From contig DVML01000012.1 in the NCBI GenBank assembly GCA_018714965.1, positions 31,168-95,167 of the forward strand: a stretch of DNA of 64,000 bases. Reading direction: 5' to 3'. The translations under genes were made by a program, and so were the position numbers. The stretch is from Fimihabitans intestinipullorum (GTDB lineage: Bacteria > Bacillota_I > Bacilli_A > RF39 > UBA660). The notes under the pieces were generated by a model that did not search any database, was not told where the DNA came from, and saw only the letters and a list, made by a program, of their open reading frames with translations. This document shows, piece by piece, positions 42,208-51,162 of this stretch; position 1 is the stretch's first letter; each line of letters begins with the position of its first letter.

Positions 42208-43203
42208 ATGTTTGAGACGTCTATTTATCAAAAAATATATAAGAAGATCAAGCAATATGATTCAATTGTGATTGCACGTCATGTAGGACCTGATCCTGAT
42301 GCGTTAGGTAGTCAAATGGGATTGCGAGATGCTATTCGTGAGACATTTCCAAAAAAGAAAGTTTATGCGGTGGGATATCCTGCGAGTAAATTTCGTTATA
42401 TCGGAACATTGGATCGTTCGGATGAAGTAATACCTTCAGAATCTTTATTGATTATTGTCGATACTCCTGATCAAAAAAGAGTCGATGGAGTGCTTGCTGA
42501 AAAATTCGCATATACGATTAAAATCGATCATCATCCATTTATCGAAAGCTTTTGTGATATTGAATGGATCGATGATACAGCTAGTAGCTGTGCACAGATG
42601 ATTATGGAACTTATTTTTCAGACAAAATTAAAATTGACATTGTCGATTGCAGAAAAATTGTATTTAGGGCTAGTGTCTGATACAGATCGTTTTCTATTTA
42701 AGTATACGACTCCAAAAACATTTCGAATGGTAGCTGAATTGATCGATAAAACTGGGTTAGATATTACAACTTTATATCCGCCTTTATATACGAGACCTTT
42801 AAGAGAAATTAAGTTTCAAGGATATATTGCAAATCATATGACAGTAAGTGAAAATGGATTTGCTTCTATTAAAATTACCGCAGATATTTTAGAAGAATAT
42901 CAAGTTGATGTTGCAACGGCCGGAAATTTAATTAACAATTTTAATTTTATCGAGGAAGTAATCGCATGGGGATTTTTTACCTATGATAAAAATAATAGTT
43001 TAATTCGTGGATCTATTCGTTCTAGGGGACCAATTATCAATGAGACTGTCGCACAATTTGGTGGTGGTGGACATGCCTATGCGAGTGGAGTCAAAGTGAA
43101 AACATTTGATGAGGTTGATGCGTTAATAGAAGCTTTGGATAAAGTGTGCCAAGAATATCAGAATATGTTAGAACAAACCGATGAAATAGAAGAAGAAAAG
43201 TAG
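42208..43203 (+). CDS. nrnA: DHH-family nanoRNase/pAp phosphatase NrnA
   Basis: NrnA degrades 2-5 nt RNAs and dephosphorylates pAp. The 331-residue protein has the DHH domain motifs GPDPDALGS, IVDTPD, IDHHP and VSDTDRF, and the C-terminal DHHA1 domain with FGGGGHAYASG. The metal-binding residues are all present. ATG at 42208 follows a modest AGAAGAG site. It is a single gene with own promoter and terminator. Confidence 0.93.
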   Translation: MFETSIYQKIYKKIKQYDSIVIARHVGPDPDALGSQMGLRDAIRETFPKKKVYAVGYPASKFRYIGTLDRSDEVIPSESLLIIVDTPDQKRVDGVLAEKFAYTIKIDHHPFIESFCDIEWIDDTASSCAQMIMELIFQTKLKLTLSIAEKLYLGLVSDTDRFLFKYTTPKTFRMVAELIDKTGLDITTLYPPLYTRPLREIKFQGYIANHMTVSENGFASIKITADILEEYQVDVATAGNLINNFNFIEEVIAWGFFTYDKNNSLIRGSIRSRGPIINETVAQFGGGGHAYASGVKVKTFDEVDALIEALDKVCQEYQNMLEQTDEIEEEK

Positions 43204-43222
43204 AGATCGCCTACTTTTTTGT
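43196..43222 (+). terminator. Terminator after nrnA
   Basis: AAAAGTAG pairs with CTACTTTT around a 7-base loop, followed by TT and GTTTT. Confidence 0.8.
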
Positions 43223-43312
43223 TTTATAATATGTGAATTTGTGTATTTTCTTTTCTATAGATTGTAGATGATGTATAAACTTGTTATGATATAGTATAAG
43301 AACAATTTTAAA

Positions 43313-43340
43313 TTGAAAAAGAATTGTGTTATATTATAAT
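43313..43340 (+). promoter_or_regulatory. Promoter of the ABC transporter gene
   Basis: TTGAAA (43313-43318), a 16-base spacer and TATAAT (43335-43340). Confidence 0.7.
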
Positions 43341-43384
43341 AGGATAAGGTATGGAGATTGTAATCGAAATATAGGAGGAAGAGA

Positions 43385-45931
43385 ATGCTAGAATTAAAAA
43401 ATATAAAAAAGCAATATCTTGCTGGGACTACTAATCCAGTCAATGCATTAAAAGGAATAGATATTAAATTTCGAGAATCAGAGTTTGTCAGTATTCTAGG
43501 GCCAAGTGGGTGTGGAAAGACAACTTTGCTTAATATTATTGGAGGCTTAGATGATTATACGAGTGGAGATTTATTGATCAATGGAAAGTCTACGAAAAAT
43601 TTTAAAGACAAAGATTGGGATACTTATCGGAATCATAGTGTCGGTTTTGTTTTTCAAAATTATAATTTAATTCCTCATCAGACTGTTCTTGCCAATGTTG
43701 AACTTGCTTTAACACTTGCAGGGGTTTCAAAGCAAGAGAGAAGAAAAAGAGCAATACAAGCTTTAAAAGATGTCGGGCTGGAAGATCAACTTTATAAGAA
43801 GCCAAATCAGATGAGTGGTGGACAGATGCAGAGGGTTGCGATTGCTCGTGCACTTGTAAGTGATCCAGATATTCTTCTTGCAGATGAGCCAACGGGAGCA
43901 TTAGATACAAAGACGAGTGTTCAAATTATGGAACTCTTAAAGGAAATATCGAAGAAGAAATTGGTCATCATGGTAACGCATAATCCTGATCTTGCTGAGT
44001 CTTATTCCACGAGAATTATAAAACTTTTAGATGGAAAAGTAACAGACGATAGCAACCCATATGAGAAGAGTGAAAGTACGAGAAAGAATAAGACAGGAAA
44101 GACGAGTATGTCTTTTACAACAGCACTTTCTTTAAGTCTCAATAATTTACTTACGAAAAAAGGAAGAACGATGTTAACGGCATTTGCTGGTTCGATTGGA
44201 ATTATCGGAATCGCACTTATTTTATCGTTATCCAGCGGAATGCAGAATTATATCAATCGTGTAGAAGAAGATACGCTATCTAGCTATCCAATAACACTTC
44301 AAGAAACGACGATGAATACGGGAGACTTACTCAGTGCTGCGCAAGATTCAGTAAAGAAATCGGTCAAACATGATGATGGAAAAATTCACTCTCAAAACAT
44401 TACGAGTGATATGATTTCTATCATGAGTGCTGGTACAAAGACAAACAACTTATACGAATTTAAGCAGTATTTAGAAAAACATAAAAAAGAAGTGGATCAG
44501 TATATCAACGGGGTTCAATATTCGTATCATTTAGATCTAAATATTTATAAACCTGTAGAAGATGGATATCGACAAGTGAATCCGGATCAAATTATGAAAA
44601 AGATGGGACTAGATGAAATGAATTCTATGTCCGAGATGTTTTCATCAGGTTCTAGCTATCAAGCTTTTACTGAGATGATGGATAACGAGCAACTCATAAA
44701 AGATCAATATGATATCTTAGCAGGGAAATTACCAACAAATTATGATGAGGTTGTGTTGGTTGTCAATAAAGACAATTATATTAGTGATTATACTTTATAT
44801 TCGATTGGACTTTTAGATAGTGATGAGTTTGTTGATAAATACGAAAGACTCATGAAGGGAGAAAAAGTAGAGGAGCTTGAAGAGTTAACTTATACTTATG
44901 ATGAGTTATTAAATGTAAGTTTCAAGGTGCTCTTAAACACTGATTACTATCAAAAAGAAAATGGATTATGGGTGGATCATAGTGATGATGAAGCCTATAT
45001 GAAAGAGAAGCTGGATCAAGCTTTGGAATTGAAAGTTGTTGGAATTATTCGACCAAAAGAAGAGACGATCACGTCTAACTCTTTTGGTGGTGTTGAATAT
45101 ACGAAAGCGTTAACAGAGTATGTAGTAAACCAAATTAGTAATTCGGATATAGCAAAAGAACAAAAAGAAAACGAAACTATCAATATGTTTACAAATCAGG
45201 AATTTTCTGAAGAGGAATTTAGCATGAGTAATTTAAGTGCTCAAGAAAAAGCATATTTAGCAACGCTTTCTCAAGAAGAACTTGCACAACTTTTGAAAAA
45301 TTATCAGGAAAATGCGAGTGCGACATACGAATCCAATCTTGAGAAACTTGGTATCGTCGATTTAGAACATCCAAGTATGATGCAAATATATGCGAAAGAT
45401 TTTGATTCTAAAGAGGCGTTGAGTGATTTTATTGAAGTATATAATAAGCAGGTGGATGACGCAAATAAGATCAGTTATACGGATGTCGTTGAATTGATGA
45501 TGAGTGGTGTATCTAATATCATCGATATTATTAGTTATGTCTTGATTAGCTTTGTTAGTATTTCCCTTGTCGTATCTTCGATTATGATAGGAATTATTAC
45601 TTATATTTCCGTTTTAGAAAGAACGAAGGAAATTGGTATTTTAAGAAGTATTGGTGCATCTAAAAAAGATATCTCGAGAGTATTCAATGCTGAGACTTTA
45701 ATCGTTGGACTTACGGCGGGAGTGTTAGGAATTTTAATTACCGTTCTTTTAAATATTCCAATTAACATGGTGATTCATTCTTTAACTGGTATTGGAACGA
45801 TTGCCAAATTACCTTTTGCCGGTGGTGTTATTCTCGTACTGATCAGTATTTTCTTGACGGTGGTAGCAGGATTGATTCCAGCTCGCATTGCAAGCAAAAA
45901 AGATCCGGTAGAGGCACTTCGTACAGAATAA
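43385..45931 (+). CDS. MacB-like ABC transporter, ATPase-permease fusion
   Basis: The 848-residue protein fuses a LolD/MacB-type ATPase (residues 1-225; Walker A GPSGCGKT, signature MSGGQMQRVAIARAL, Walker B ILLADEPTGALD) to an FtsX-type permease. One membrane helix follows at about 262-282, then a long extracellular region (about 285-705), then three helices (about 709-740, 769-795, 809-835) and the usual end RIASKKDPVEALRTE. Such proteins work as mechanotransducing exporters or peptide-antibiotic pumps. The extracellular region is larger than usual. The start follows ATAGGAGGAAG. No two-component system or accessory protein gene is adjacent, so the substrate is open. Confidence 0.9.
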   Translation: MLELKNIKKQYLAGTTNPVNALKGIDIKFRESEFVSILGPSGCGKTTLLNIIGGLDDYTSGDLLINGKSTKNFKDKDWDTYRNHSVGFVFQNYNLIPHQTVLANVELALTLAGVSKQERRKRAIQALKDVGLEDQLYKKPNQMSGGQMQRVAIARALVSDPDILLADEPTGALDTKTSVQIMELLKEISKKKLVIMVTHNPDLAESYSTRIIKLLDGKVTDDSNPYEKSESTRKNKTGKTSMSFTTALSLSLNNLLTKKGRTMLTAFAGSIGIIGIALILSLSSGMQNYINRVEEDTLSSYPITLQETTMNTGDLLSAAQDSVKKSVKHDDGKIHSQNITSDMISIMSAGTKTNNLYEFKQYLEKHKKEVDQYINGVQYSYHLDLNIYKPVEDGYRQVNPDQIMKKMGLDEMNSMSEMFSSGSSYQAFTEMMDNEQLIKDQYDILAGKLPTNYDEVVLVVNKDNYISDYTLYSIGLLDSDEFVDKYERLMKGEKVEELEELTYTYDELLNVSFKVLLNTDYYQKENGLWVDHSDDEAYMKEKLDQALELKVVGIIRPKEETITSNSFGGVEYTKALTEYVVNQISNSDIAKEQKENETINMFTNQEFSEEEFSMSNLSAQEKAYLATLSQEELAQLLKNYQENASATYESNLEKLGIVDLEHPSMMQIYAKDFDSKEALSDFIEVYNKQVDDANKISYTDVVELMMSGVSNIIDIISYVLISFVSISLVVSSIMIGIITYISVLERTKEIGILRSIGASKKDISRVFNAETLIVGLTAGVLGILITVLLNIPINMVIHSLTGIGTIAKLPFAGGVILVLISIFLTVVAGLIPARIASKKDPVEALRTE

Positions 45932-45953
45932 GGGACTTAGTTCCTTTTTTGTT
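45930..45953 (+). terminator. Terminator after the ABC transporter gene
   Basis: AAGGGAC pairs with GTTCCTT (one G-T pair) around TTA, followed by TTTT. Confidence 0.75.
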
Positions 45954-46001
45954 TGTATAAAATTGATGAAAATGGGTTACTCTAAAATTGGAGGGAATAT
46001 T

Positions 46002-46439
46002 ATGAACGAAACAAATGAATTATTAGAAGAGGTATATAAAACAGCATCCATGGGAAGATTTTCCATGATGAAGTTAATCGAGGCTCTCAAAGAAAAGGAT
46101 AATAAGATCAAAGGATATTTAGAAGAGCTATTAGAAGACTATAGAAATTACGAAGATCAGAGTAAAGAATTACTCTTAAAAGAGAACATTGAACCAATGG
46201 AAGAGAATGCTATTTCAAAGCTTATGGCGTCAATGGGAATTCAAAAAGAAGTGAAGGGTGATAATAGTGATGCAGCAATGGCTGAAATGTTGATACAAGG
46301 AATTTCCATGGGATCGATCGAGATGGAAAAGCAAATAAAAAATTATAAAGACCATGTCGACAAAGATGATATGAAGCTTGCTAAGAAATTTTTGAAGTTT
46401 CAAGAAAAAGCGATTGAAGAGTTAAAAAAGTATTTATAG
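46002..46439 (+). CDS. Hypothetical helical protein, 145 residues
   Basis: This soluble protein is almost entirely helical, probably a four-helix bundle, with an acidic first half (EVYKTASMGRFSMMKLIEAL) and basic C-terminus (KFLKFQEKAIEELKKYL). Its plan recalls DUF2383/ferritin-like bundles, but no metal-binding ExxH pairs are visible, so no family is assigned. ATG at 46002 follows TTGGAGGG. An upstream in-frame ATG at 45963 has no ribosome-binding site. It is followed by its own terminator. Confidence 0.72.
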   Translation: MNETNELLEEVYKTASMGRFSMMKLIEALKEKDNKIKGYLEELLEDYRNYEDQSKELLLKENIEPMEENAISKLMASMGIQKEVKGDNSDAAMAEMLIQGISMGSIEMEKQIKNYKDHVDKDDMKLAKKFLKFQEKAIEELKKYL

Positions 46440-46446
46440 GGAATGT

Positions 46447-46478
46447 AAAAAGAGCTATGAAAAATAAGCTCTTTTTTT
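46447..46478 (+). terminator. Terminator before the NAD island
   Basis: AAAAAGAGCT (46447-46456) pairs with AGCTCTTTTT (46467-46476), followed by TT. Confidence 0.85.
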
Positions 46479-46499
46479 AGTGGATAAGGAAAAAATAAA

Positions 46500-46526
46500 A
46501 TGTTTTTAATTTTTTGTTAAAAACAT
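46500..46526 (+). promoter_or_regulatory. Candidate NrtR operator 1
   Basis: A perfect inverted repeat ATGTTTTTAA (46500-46509) and TTAAAAACAT (46517-46526) with a 7-base centre, just upstream of the -35. Its repetition around the promoter and the NrtR gene at the end of the operon suggest an NrtR site. Confidence 0.6.
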
Positions 46527-46527
46527 A

Positions 46528-46556
46528 TTGACAAAACGAAATGTTTTTAATATACT
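46528..46556 (+). promoter_or_regulatory. Promoter of the NAD salvage operon
   Basis: TTGACA (46528-46533), a 17-base spacer and TATACT (46551-46556). It is flanked and overlapped by the two repeats. Confidence 0.75.
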
Positions 46557-46566
46557 GTTAATAACA
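46541..46566 (+). promoter_or_regulatory. Candidate NrtR operator 2
   Basis: TGTTTTTAA (46542-46550) and TTAATAACA (46558-46566) form the same repeat with the same 7-base centre and one mismatch. It covers the -10, so binding should block transcription. A shorter palindrome TTTTGTTATTAACAAAA at 46593-46609 in the leader may be a third site. Confidence 0.6.
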
Positions 46567-46636
46567 GATGTGAGATCTGTAAATTTTTTAGGTTTTGTTA
46601 TTAACAAAAAAACAATAACAAAAAAAGGAGGAAATT

Positions 46637-47248
46637 ATGAAAAGAAAGAACTTAGAAGAATTAAAAGAGCTACTAATTGTTGTAGACATGGTAAATGGAT
46701 TTGCTAAGGAAGGAGTGATGGCAGATCCTAACATTATGAAAATCGTTCCGGAGATAGAAAGACTAATTTCAATATTTCAGGAAGAAGGAAAAGAAATTTC
46801 ATTTATTAAAGATACACATGATTTAGGATGCAAAGAATTTGATCGTTATCCAGAGCATTGTGTAAAAGGAACGAAGGAAGCTGAGCTGGTGGACGAATTA
46901 AAACCATATGAGCTAGATCATCTAGTTTATGAAAAAAATTCGACAAGCGCGATCTATGCGAGAAATTTTCAGAGAGATATCGATCTTATGAAAAATTTAA
47001 AAGAGGTTGTCATTACGGGATGTTGTACTGATATTTGTGTACTCAATTTGGCAATTCCATTGCAAAATTATTTTGACGAACAAAATAGACGCGTCGATAT
47101 TATTGTTCCACAAAATACAGTTGAGACTTACGATAGTCCACAACATCAGAAAGATGAATATAACAAGATGGCATTTTCACTGATGGAACAGGCTGGAATT
47201 CAATTGGTAAAAAAATATAAGGGAGGAAAAAAATATGAAAAAAAATAA
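46637..47248 (+). CDS. pncA: Nicotinamidase-type cysteine hydrolase
   Basis: PncA turns nicotinamide into nicotinate and ammonia. The 203-residue isochorismatase-fold protein has the catalytic Asp in LLIVVDMVNGF, the metal-site segment FIKDTHD and PEHC, the catalytic Lys in YEKNSTSA and the nucleophile Cys in ITGCCTDICV. The isochorismatase family is broad, but the next gene, nicotinate phosphoribosyltransferase, settles the substrate. The start follows AAAGGAGGA. It is the first gene of the NAD island, under the paired repeats. Confidence 0.93.
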   Translation: MKRKNLEELKELLIVVDMVNGFAKEGVMADPNIMKIVPEIERLISIFQEEGKEISFIKDTHDLGCKEFDRYPEHCVKGTKEAELVDELKPYELDHLVYEKNSTSAIYARNFQRDIDLMKNLKEVVITGCCTDICVLNLAIPLQNYFDEQNRRVDIIVPQNTVETYDSPQHQKDEYNKMAFSLMEQAGIQLVKKYKGGKKYEKK

Positions 47249-48692
47249 AAAGTTTGATATTATGGAGACTGATTTTTATGAATTTACGATGTCTCAAGCA
47301 TATTTTAACGAAGGGAAAAAAGATGAAATTGTCTACTTTGATGGATTCTTTCGAAAGATTCCATTTGATCATGGATATGCCGTTATGGCTGGAGGAGATG
47401 AAGTGATTGAATTTATTCGTAACATTCATTTTACTGAGGAAGATATCGCTTATTTAAGAAGTTTAAATAAGTTTACAGAACCATTTTTAGAATATTTAAA
47501 GAATTTTAAATTTACAGGAGACATTGATTTGATCCCAGATGGAACACCTGTTTTTGGGAACGAACCGATTGTGACAGTAAAAGCTCCTATCATAGAGGCA
47601 CAATTGATTGAAACACAGTTGTTAGCAATCTTAAATAGCAATATTAAGTTTGCAACAGCTTCTAAACGTTTGTTAATGGAAGCGGGAGACATTCCAGTAA
47701 TGGAATTTGGTGCTCGTCGTAGCGATCAACCAACGCGTGCTACGAAGTGTGGATACTTAGCTGGAAGTTGTGGAACTTCCAATACAAAATTAGGACGTGA
47801 CTTAGGAATTCCTGTGTTGGGAACGATGGCACATAGTATGGTGACAGAAGCAGAGAGTGAGTATGATGCATTTTTGAGTTATGCAAAAACGTATCCAGAA
47901 AATACAGTATTACTCGTGGATACTTACGATACTTTGAAAAGTGGGATACCGAATGCAATTCAAGTAGCAAAAGATTATCTAATTCCAAATGGATATCGAC
48001 TATCAGGAATTCGTATCGATAGTGGGGATTTAGCTTATACTGCAAAGATGGCTCGCCGTATGTTGGATGAAGCAGGTATGGAAGATGCAAAGATTTGTGT
48101 ATCGAATGGCTTAACAGCAGAAGCTCTTCGTGATTTAAAATTACAGGGAGCGCCAATCGATAGCATTGGTGCAGGAGATAATATGTGTGCTCCAAAAGAA
48201 CGAGTAGGAGTCGTCTATAAACTTGTGGGAGTTGTAAAGAATGGTGAGATTGTCCACAAAATCAAAGTGAGTGACGATCCAGCAAAGACAATTCAACCGG
48301 GATATAAAAAAGTATATCGTATTTACGATCAAGCGACGAATAAAGCATTAGGAGATGTGTTAGCGCTTTACAATGAGGTTTTAAAAGAAGATGAATTTAC
48401 ACTGATCGATATCGAGAACGAATACAATACGAAGACGATTCATAATTATCGCATTCGTAATTTACAAGAGAAGATCTTTGAAAGTGGAAATTTAATCTAT
48501 CAAGAACCAACGATGGAGGAAAAAAGAGAATACTGTAAGCGAGAAATGGAAACCCTATATGATGAACACAAACGCTTGTTAAAGCCTGCAAAATACTATA
48601 TCGATGGTACAAAAGAACTATTGAAATTAAAAAGAGAATTGATTTTAGCAAGCAAACAAAAAGGATATGAAAAGAGGATAGGGAAAAAGTGA
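47235..48692 (+). CDS. pncB: Nicotinate phosphoribosyltransferase
   Basis: This enzyme joins nicotinate to PRPP to give nicotinate mononucleotide. The 485-residue protein starts METDFYEFTMSQAYF, has MEFGARRSDQPTRA and the phosphorylated-His segment GTMAHSMV, then IRIDSGDLAY and GAGDNM for phosphate binding. It belongs to the long, Firmicute-type subfamily. It overlaps pncA by 14 bases, with GGGAGG in the end of pncA, and its stop overlaps the next start (GTGA), so translation is coupled through the three genes. Confidence 0.97.
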   Translation: MKKNKKFDIMETDFYEFTMSQAYFNEGKKDEIVYFDGFFRKIPFDHGYAVMAGGDEVIEFIRNIHFTEEDIAYLRSLNKFTEPFLEYLKNFKFTGDIDLIPDGTPVFGNEPIVTVKAPIIEAQLIETQLLAILNSNIKFATASKRLLMEAGDIPVMEFGARRSDQPTRATKCGYLAGSCGTSNTKLGRDLGIPVLGTMAHSMVTEAESEYDAFLSYAKTYPENTVLLVDTYDTLKSGIPNAIQVAKDYLIPNGYRLSGIRIDSGDLAYTAKMARRMLDEAGMEDAKICVSNGLTAEALRDLKLQGAPIDSIGAGDNMCAPKERVGVVYKLVGVVKNGEIVHKIKVSDDPAKTIQPGYKKVYRIYDQATNKALGDVLALYNEVLKEDEFTLIDIENEYNTKTIHNYRIRNLQEKIFESGNLIYQEPTMEEKREYCKREMETLYDEHKRLLKPAKYYIDGTKELLKLKRELILASKQKGYEKRIGKK

Positions 48693-49300
48693 TAAGAAAA
48701 GAAATATTAAAAGAATTAAGAACTTACATCGATGAATTTCAAATCGTAGAAAAAAGAAAAGTAGAACAACCTACAAGACATTTTATTACAGTAGACCAAT
48801 ATAGAATATTATTACAAGATGGGAATACTTTATATCGTGATAAAGTTGTCAAACAAGGAAGTTCTGGAAATGCGGTTGTAATTTTACCTATCACGAAAGA
48901 AAACAATGTGTTATTGGTAATTCAACCACGGGTATTTACAGAAAATGGAGTCGGAGTGGAACTCCCTGCTGGATATGTAGAATTAGGGGAAAGTATAGAA
49001 GAAGCGAGTAAGAGAGAGCTGTTAGAAGAAACAGGATACCTTGCAAAGAACTATATTCCACTCGGTTCTTATTATCAAGATCAAGGATGTATGAGTGCTA
49101 AAAACCATAGTGTCCTTGCACTTGATGCTGAGAAAGTGAGTGTTCAACAATTAGATGATAGTGAATATATTCGCTATCTAGAATGTACTTATGAAGAGGC
49201 ATTGGAACTTATTGATATGGGATATATCAATGATGCGAATTCAATCATTACTTTAGAAAAATCGAAGAAACTAATAAGGAGGAGAAAAAATGAAATTTAA
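48689..49300 (+). CDS. Nudix hydrolase, probable ADP-ribose pyrophosphatase
   Basis: The 203-residue protein has a complete Nudix box: G-YVELG-E, then RELLEETG (about residues 95-116), preceded by ELPAGYVELG, the pattern of ADP-ribose pyrophosphatases (NudF type). It would split ADP-ribose to AMP and ribose 5-phosphate, recycling the product of NAD-consuming reactions. As ADP-ribose is the ligand of NrtR regulators, this enzyme may also tune the regulator encoded at the end of the operon. The GTG start at 48689 overlaps the pncB stop. It overlaps nadE by 11 bases. Confidence 0.87.
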   Translation: MIRKEILKELRTYIDEFQIVEKRKVEQPTRHFITVDQYRILLQDGNTLYRDKVVKQGSSGNAVVILPITKENNVLLVIQPRVFTENGVGVELPAGYVELGESIEEASKRELLEETGYLAKNYIPLGSYYQDQGCMSAKNHSVLALDAEKVSVQQLDDSEYIRYLECTYEEALELIDMGYINDANSIITLEKSKKLIRRRKNEI

Positions 49301-50051
49301 TGTAGAACGAGAAGTAAATGGGGTGATTCAATTTATACGTGATTATTATAAAGAGAATCATTTGAAAGGAGCAATCCTTGGAATTAGTGGTGGAAAGGAT
49401 AGTGGTGTTGTCGCTGGATTAATGGTAAAAGCATTAGGACCTGAAAATGTCATCGGTGTTACTCTCCCTTGCCATTCGAAAGAAGAGGATAAACAAGATG
49501 CGATTTTAGTGAGTGAGACATACGGTTTTCCACTCATTAATCTTGATATTACACCAGCATATGAAGCATTTCAAAGAGAAGTTCAGAAGTTAGGAAACTT
49601 TAGCGAAGAAGAAAAAGAAAATAGTGATATCAACTTGAAACCAAGATTACGTATGGCAAGTTTATATTATTTAGCTGCACTATATTCTTCTTTGAATGGT
49701 GGACCATATTTAGTTATTGGAACGAGTAATCGTTGTGAAATATATGTTGGATACTTTACAAAAGGTGGAGATAACGTCCATGATATTTCACCAATTGCCG
49801 ATTTTACAGTAGATGAAGTGATTCAGATAGGAGAATATTTAAACGTTCCAGAGAAAGTATTATATAAAACACCAGATGACGGATTATCAGGAAAGAGTGA
49901 CGAAGAAAAATTAGGCGTTACTTATCGTGAGATCGCAATGTATATGGAAGATCCAGAAACTGTATCGAAATCTGCTAGAAATGTGATCGAACGTCATCAT
50001 AGAAATAATCAACATAAGTTTAAAGTACCTACTTATCGAAAGGATGGATAA
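49290..50051 (+). CDS. nadE: NAD synthetase, ammonia-dependent
   Basis: NadE makes NAD from nicotinate adenine dinucleotide, ATP and ammonia. The 253-residue protein has the PP-loop motif SGGKDSG (33-39), TLPCHSKEED, the GTSNRCEIYVGYFTKGGD segment and DDGLSGKSDEEKLG. There is no glutaminase domain, so free ammonia is used. The start follows AAGGAGGAG. This gene completes the three-step route PncB-NadD-NadE within the same operon. Confidence 0.97.
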   Translation: MKFNVEREVNGVIQFIRDYYKENHLKGAILGISGGKDSGVVAGLMVKALGPENVIGVTLPCHSKEEDKQDAILVSETYGFPLINLDITPAYEAFQREVQKLGNFSEEEKENSDINLKPRLRMASLYYLAALYSSLNGGPYLVIGTSNRCEIYVGYFTKGGDNVHDISPIADFTVDEVIQIGEYLNVPEKVLYKTPDDGLSGKSDEEKLGVTYREIAMYMEDPETVSKSARNVIERHHRNNQHKFKVPTYRKDG

Positions 50052-50052
50052 T

Positions 50053-51150
50053 GTGAAAACAGATCAATTAGGATTGATTGTACTTTCTAATATAGAGGAA
50101 GTAGGAAAAAAGACAAATGAATATTTAAAGATGAGTTATCGTGAAAATAAGGATTACATGATTCCCATTTCCAATAGTAGGTTTTCAAATGGGGAGGGAA
50201 AAGTAAGATTAGAAGATTCTGTTCGTGATAAAGATCTATATATTTTATCCGATGTTGGAAACTATAGTATGACATATATGATGCACGGAAATGAACATCA
50301 TATATCACCCGATGAACATTTTCAAGATATCAAAAGGGTGATTGCAGCAACGAGTGGTCATGCGTCTCGCGTTACTGTCGTTATGCCTTTACTATATCAA
50401 TCACGTCAACATAAAAGAAGTGGAATGGAATCACTCGATTGTGCGATCGCTTTGCAAGAGTTAGAAGCGATGGGAGTGGATCGCATTATTACGTTCGATT
50501 GTCATGATCCAAATGTATCGAATGCGATTCCTAGATTACCGTTTGAAAACTTCTATCCGACACACACAATTTTAAAAAAGCTAATGCAAGAGGAGAGTGA
50601 CCATTTGAATGATTTGCTCGTCGTAAGTCCTGATATGGGAGCTATGGAGCGTGCTCGTTATTATGCTGAAATGATTGGTTGTGATGTGGGCGTATTTTAT
50701 AAGAGAAGAGATTTATCTCGTGTCGTAAATGGTAAAAATCCAATTGTCGAACATGTTTATATGGGAGCAGATGTGAAAGGCAAAGATATTTTAGTTGTAG
50801 ACGATATGATCGCATCTGGTACTTCTATGATCGAAGTTGGAAAAAAGTTAAAAGAAAATGGTGCGAATCACGTATATTTTGTTGCGACGTTTGCTTTGTT
50901 TACCGAAGGAACTAATGTCTTTTCCGATGCTTATCAAGAAGGTATTTTTGACAAGTTATATGTAACGAATTTATCGTATGTTCCGGAATCTATCAAAGTG
51001 GAAAGCTGGTATCAAGATGTAGATTGTTCTTATCAGTTGAGTCAAATTATTCATACTTGTTATGAAAGAAATTCTCTAGTCCCACTTTGGAATGGTAAAA
51101 AGGAGATCATCGATGAAATTCATAGAATGAAAGCATGCGTGAAAAACTAA
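50053..51150 (+). CDS. prs: Ribose-phosphate pyrophosphokinase-like enzyme of the NAD operon
   Basis: The 365-residue protein is related to PRPP synthetase: LLYQSRQHKRSGMES is the ATP-site flexible loop, ITFDCHDP the central strand, and VVDDMIASGTSM the ribose-phosphate-binding loop. It is longer and more divergent than the usual 315-residue housekeeping enzyme. In this operon it would make PRPP for PncB. GTG at 50053 is chosen since AAAGGATGG lies at a good distance; the ATG at 50044 overlaps the end of nadE and has no room for a ribosome-binding site. A second prs is likely elsewhere in the genome. Confidence 0.85.
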   Translation: MKTDQLGLIVLSNIEEVGKKTNEYLKMSYRENKDYMIPISNSRFSNGEGKVRLEDSVRDKDLYILSDVGNYSMTYMMHGNEHHISPDEHFQDIKRVIAATSGHASRVTVVMPLLYQSRQHKRSGMESLDCAIALQELEAMGVDRIITFDCHDPNVSNAIPRLPFENFYPTHTILKKLMQEESDHLNDLLVVSPDMGAMERARYYAEMIGCDVGVFYKRRDLSRVVNGKNPIVEHVYMGADVKGKDILVVDDMIASGTSMIEVGKKLKENGANHVYFVATFALFTEGTNVFSDAYQEGIFDKLYVTNLSYVPESIKVESWYQDVDCSYQLSQIIHTCYERNSLVPLWNGKKEIIDEIHRMKACVKN

Positions 51151-51162
51151 GGAGTGAGAAAA

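Noticed and set aside
47740..48195. Open frame of 151 codons on the minus strand
   Set aside because: It is the antisense of pncB, has no ribosome-binding site, and its product is rich in Leu, His and Ser with no family pattern.
50044..50052. ATG start for prs at 50044
   Set aside because: No room for a ribosome-binding site; GTG at 50053 has AAAGGATGG at a good distance.
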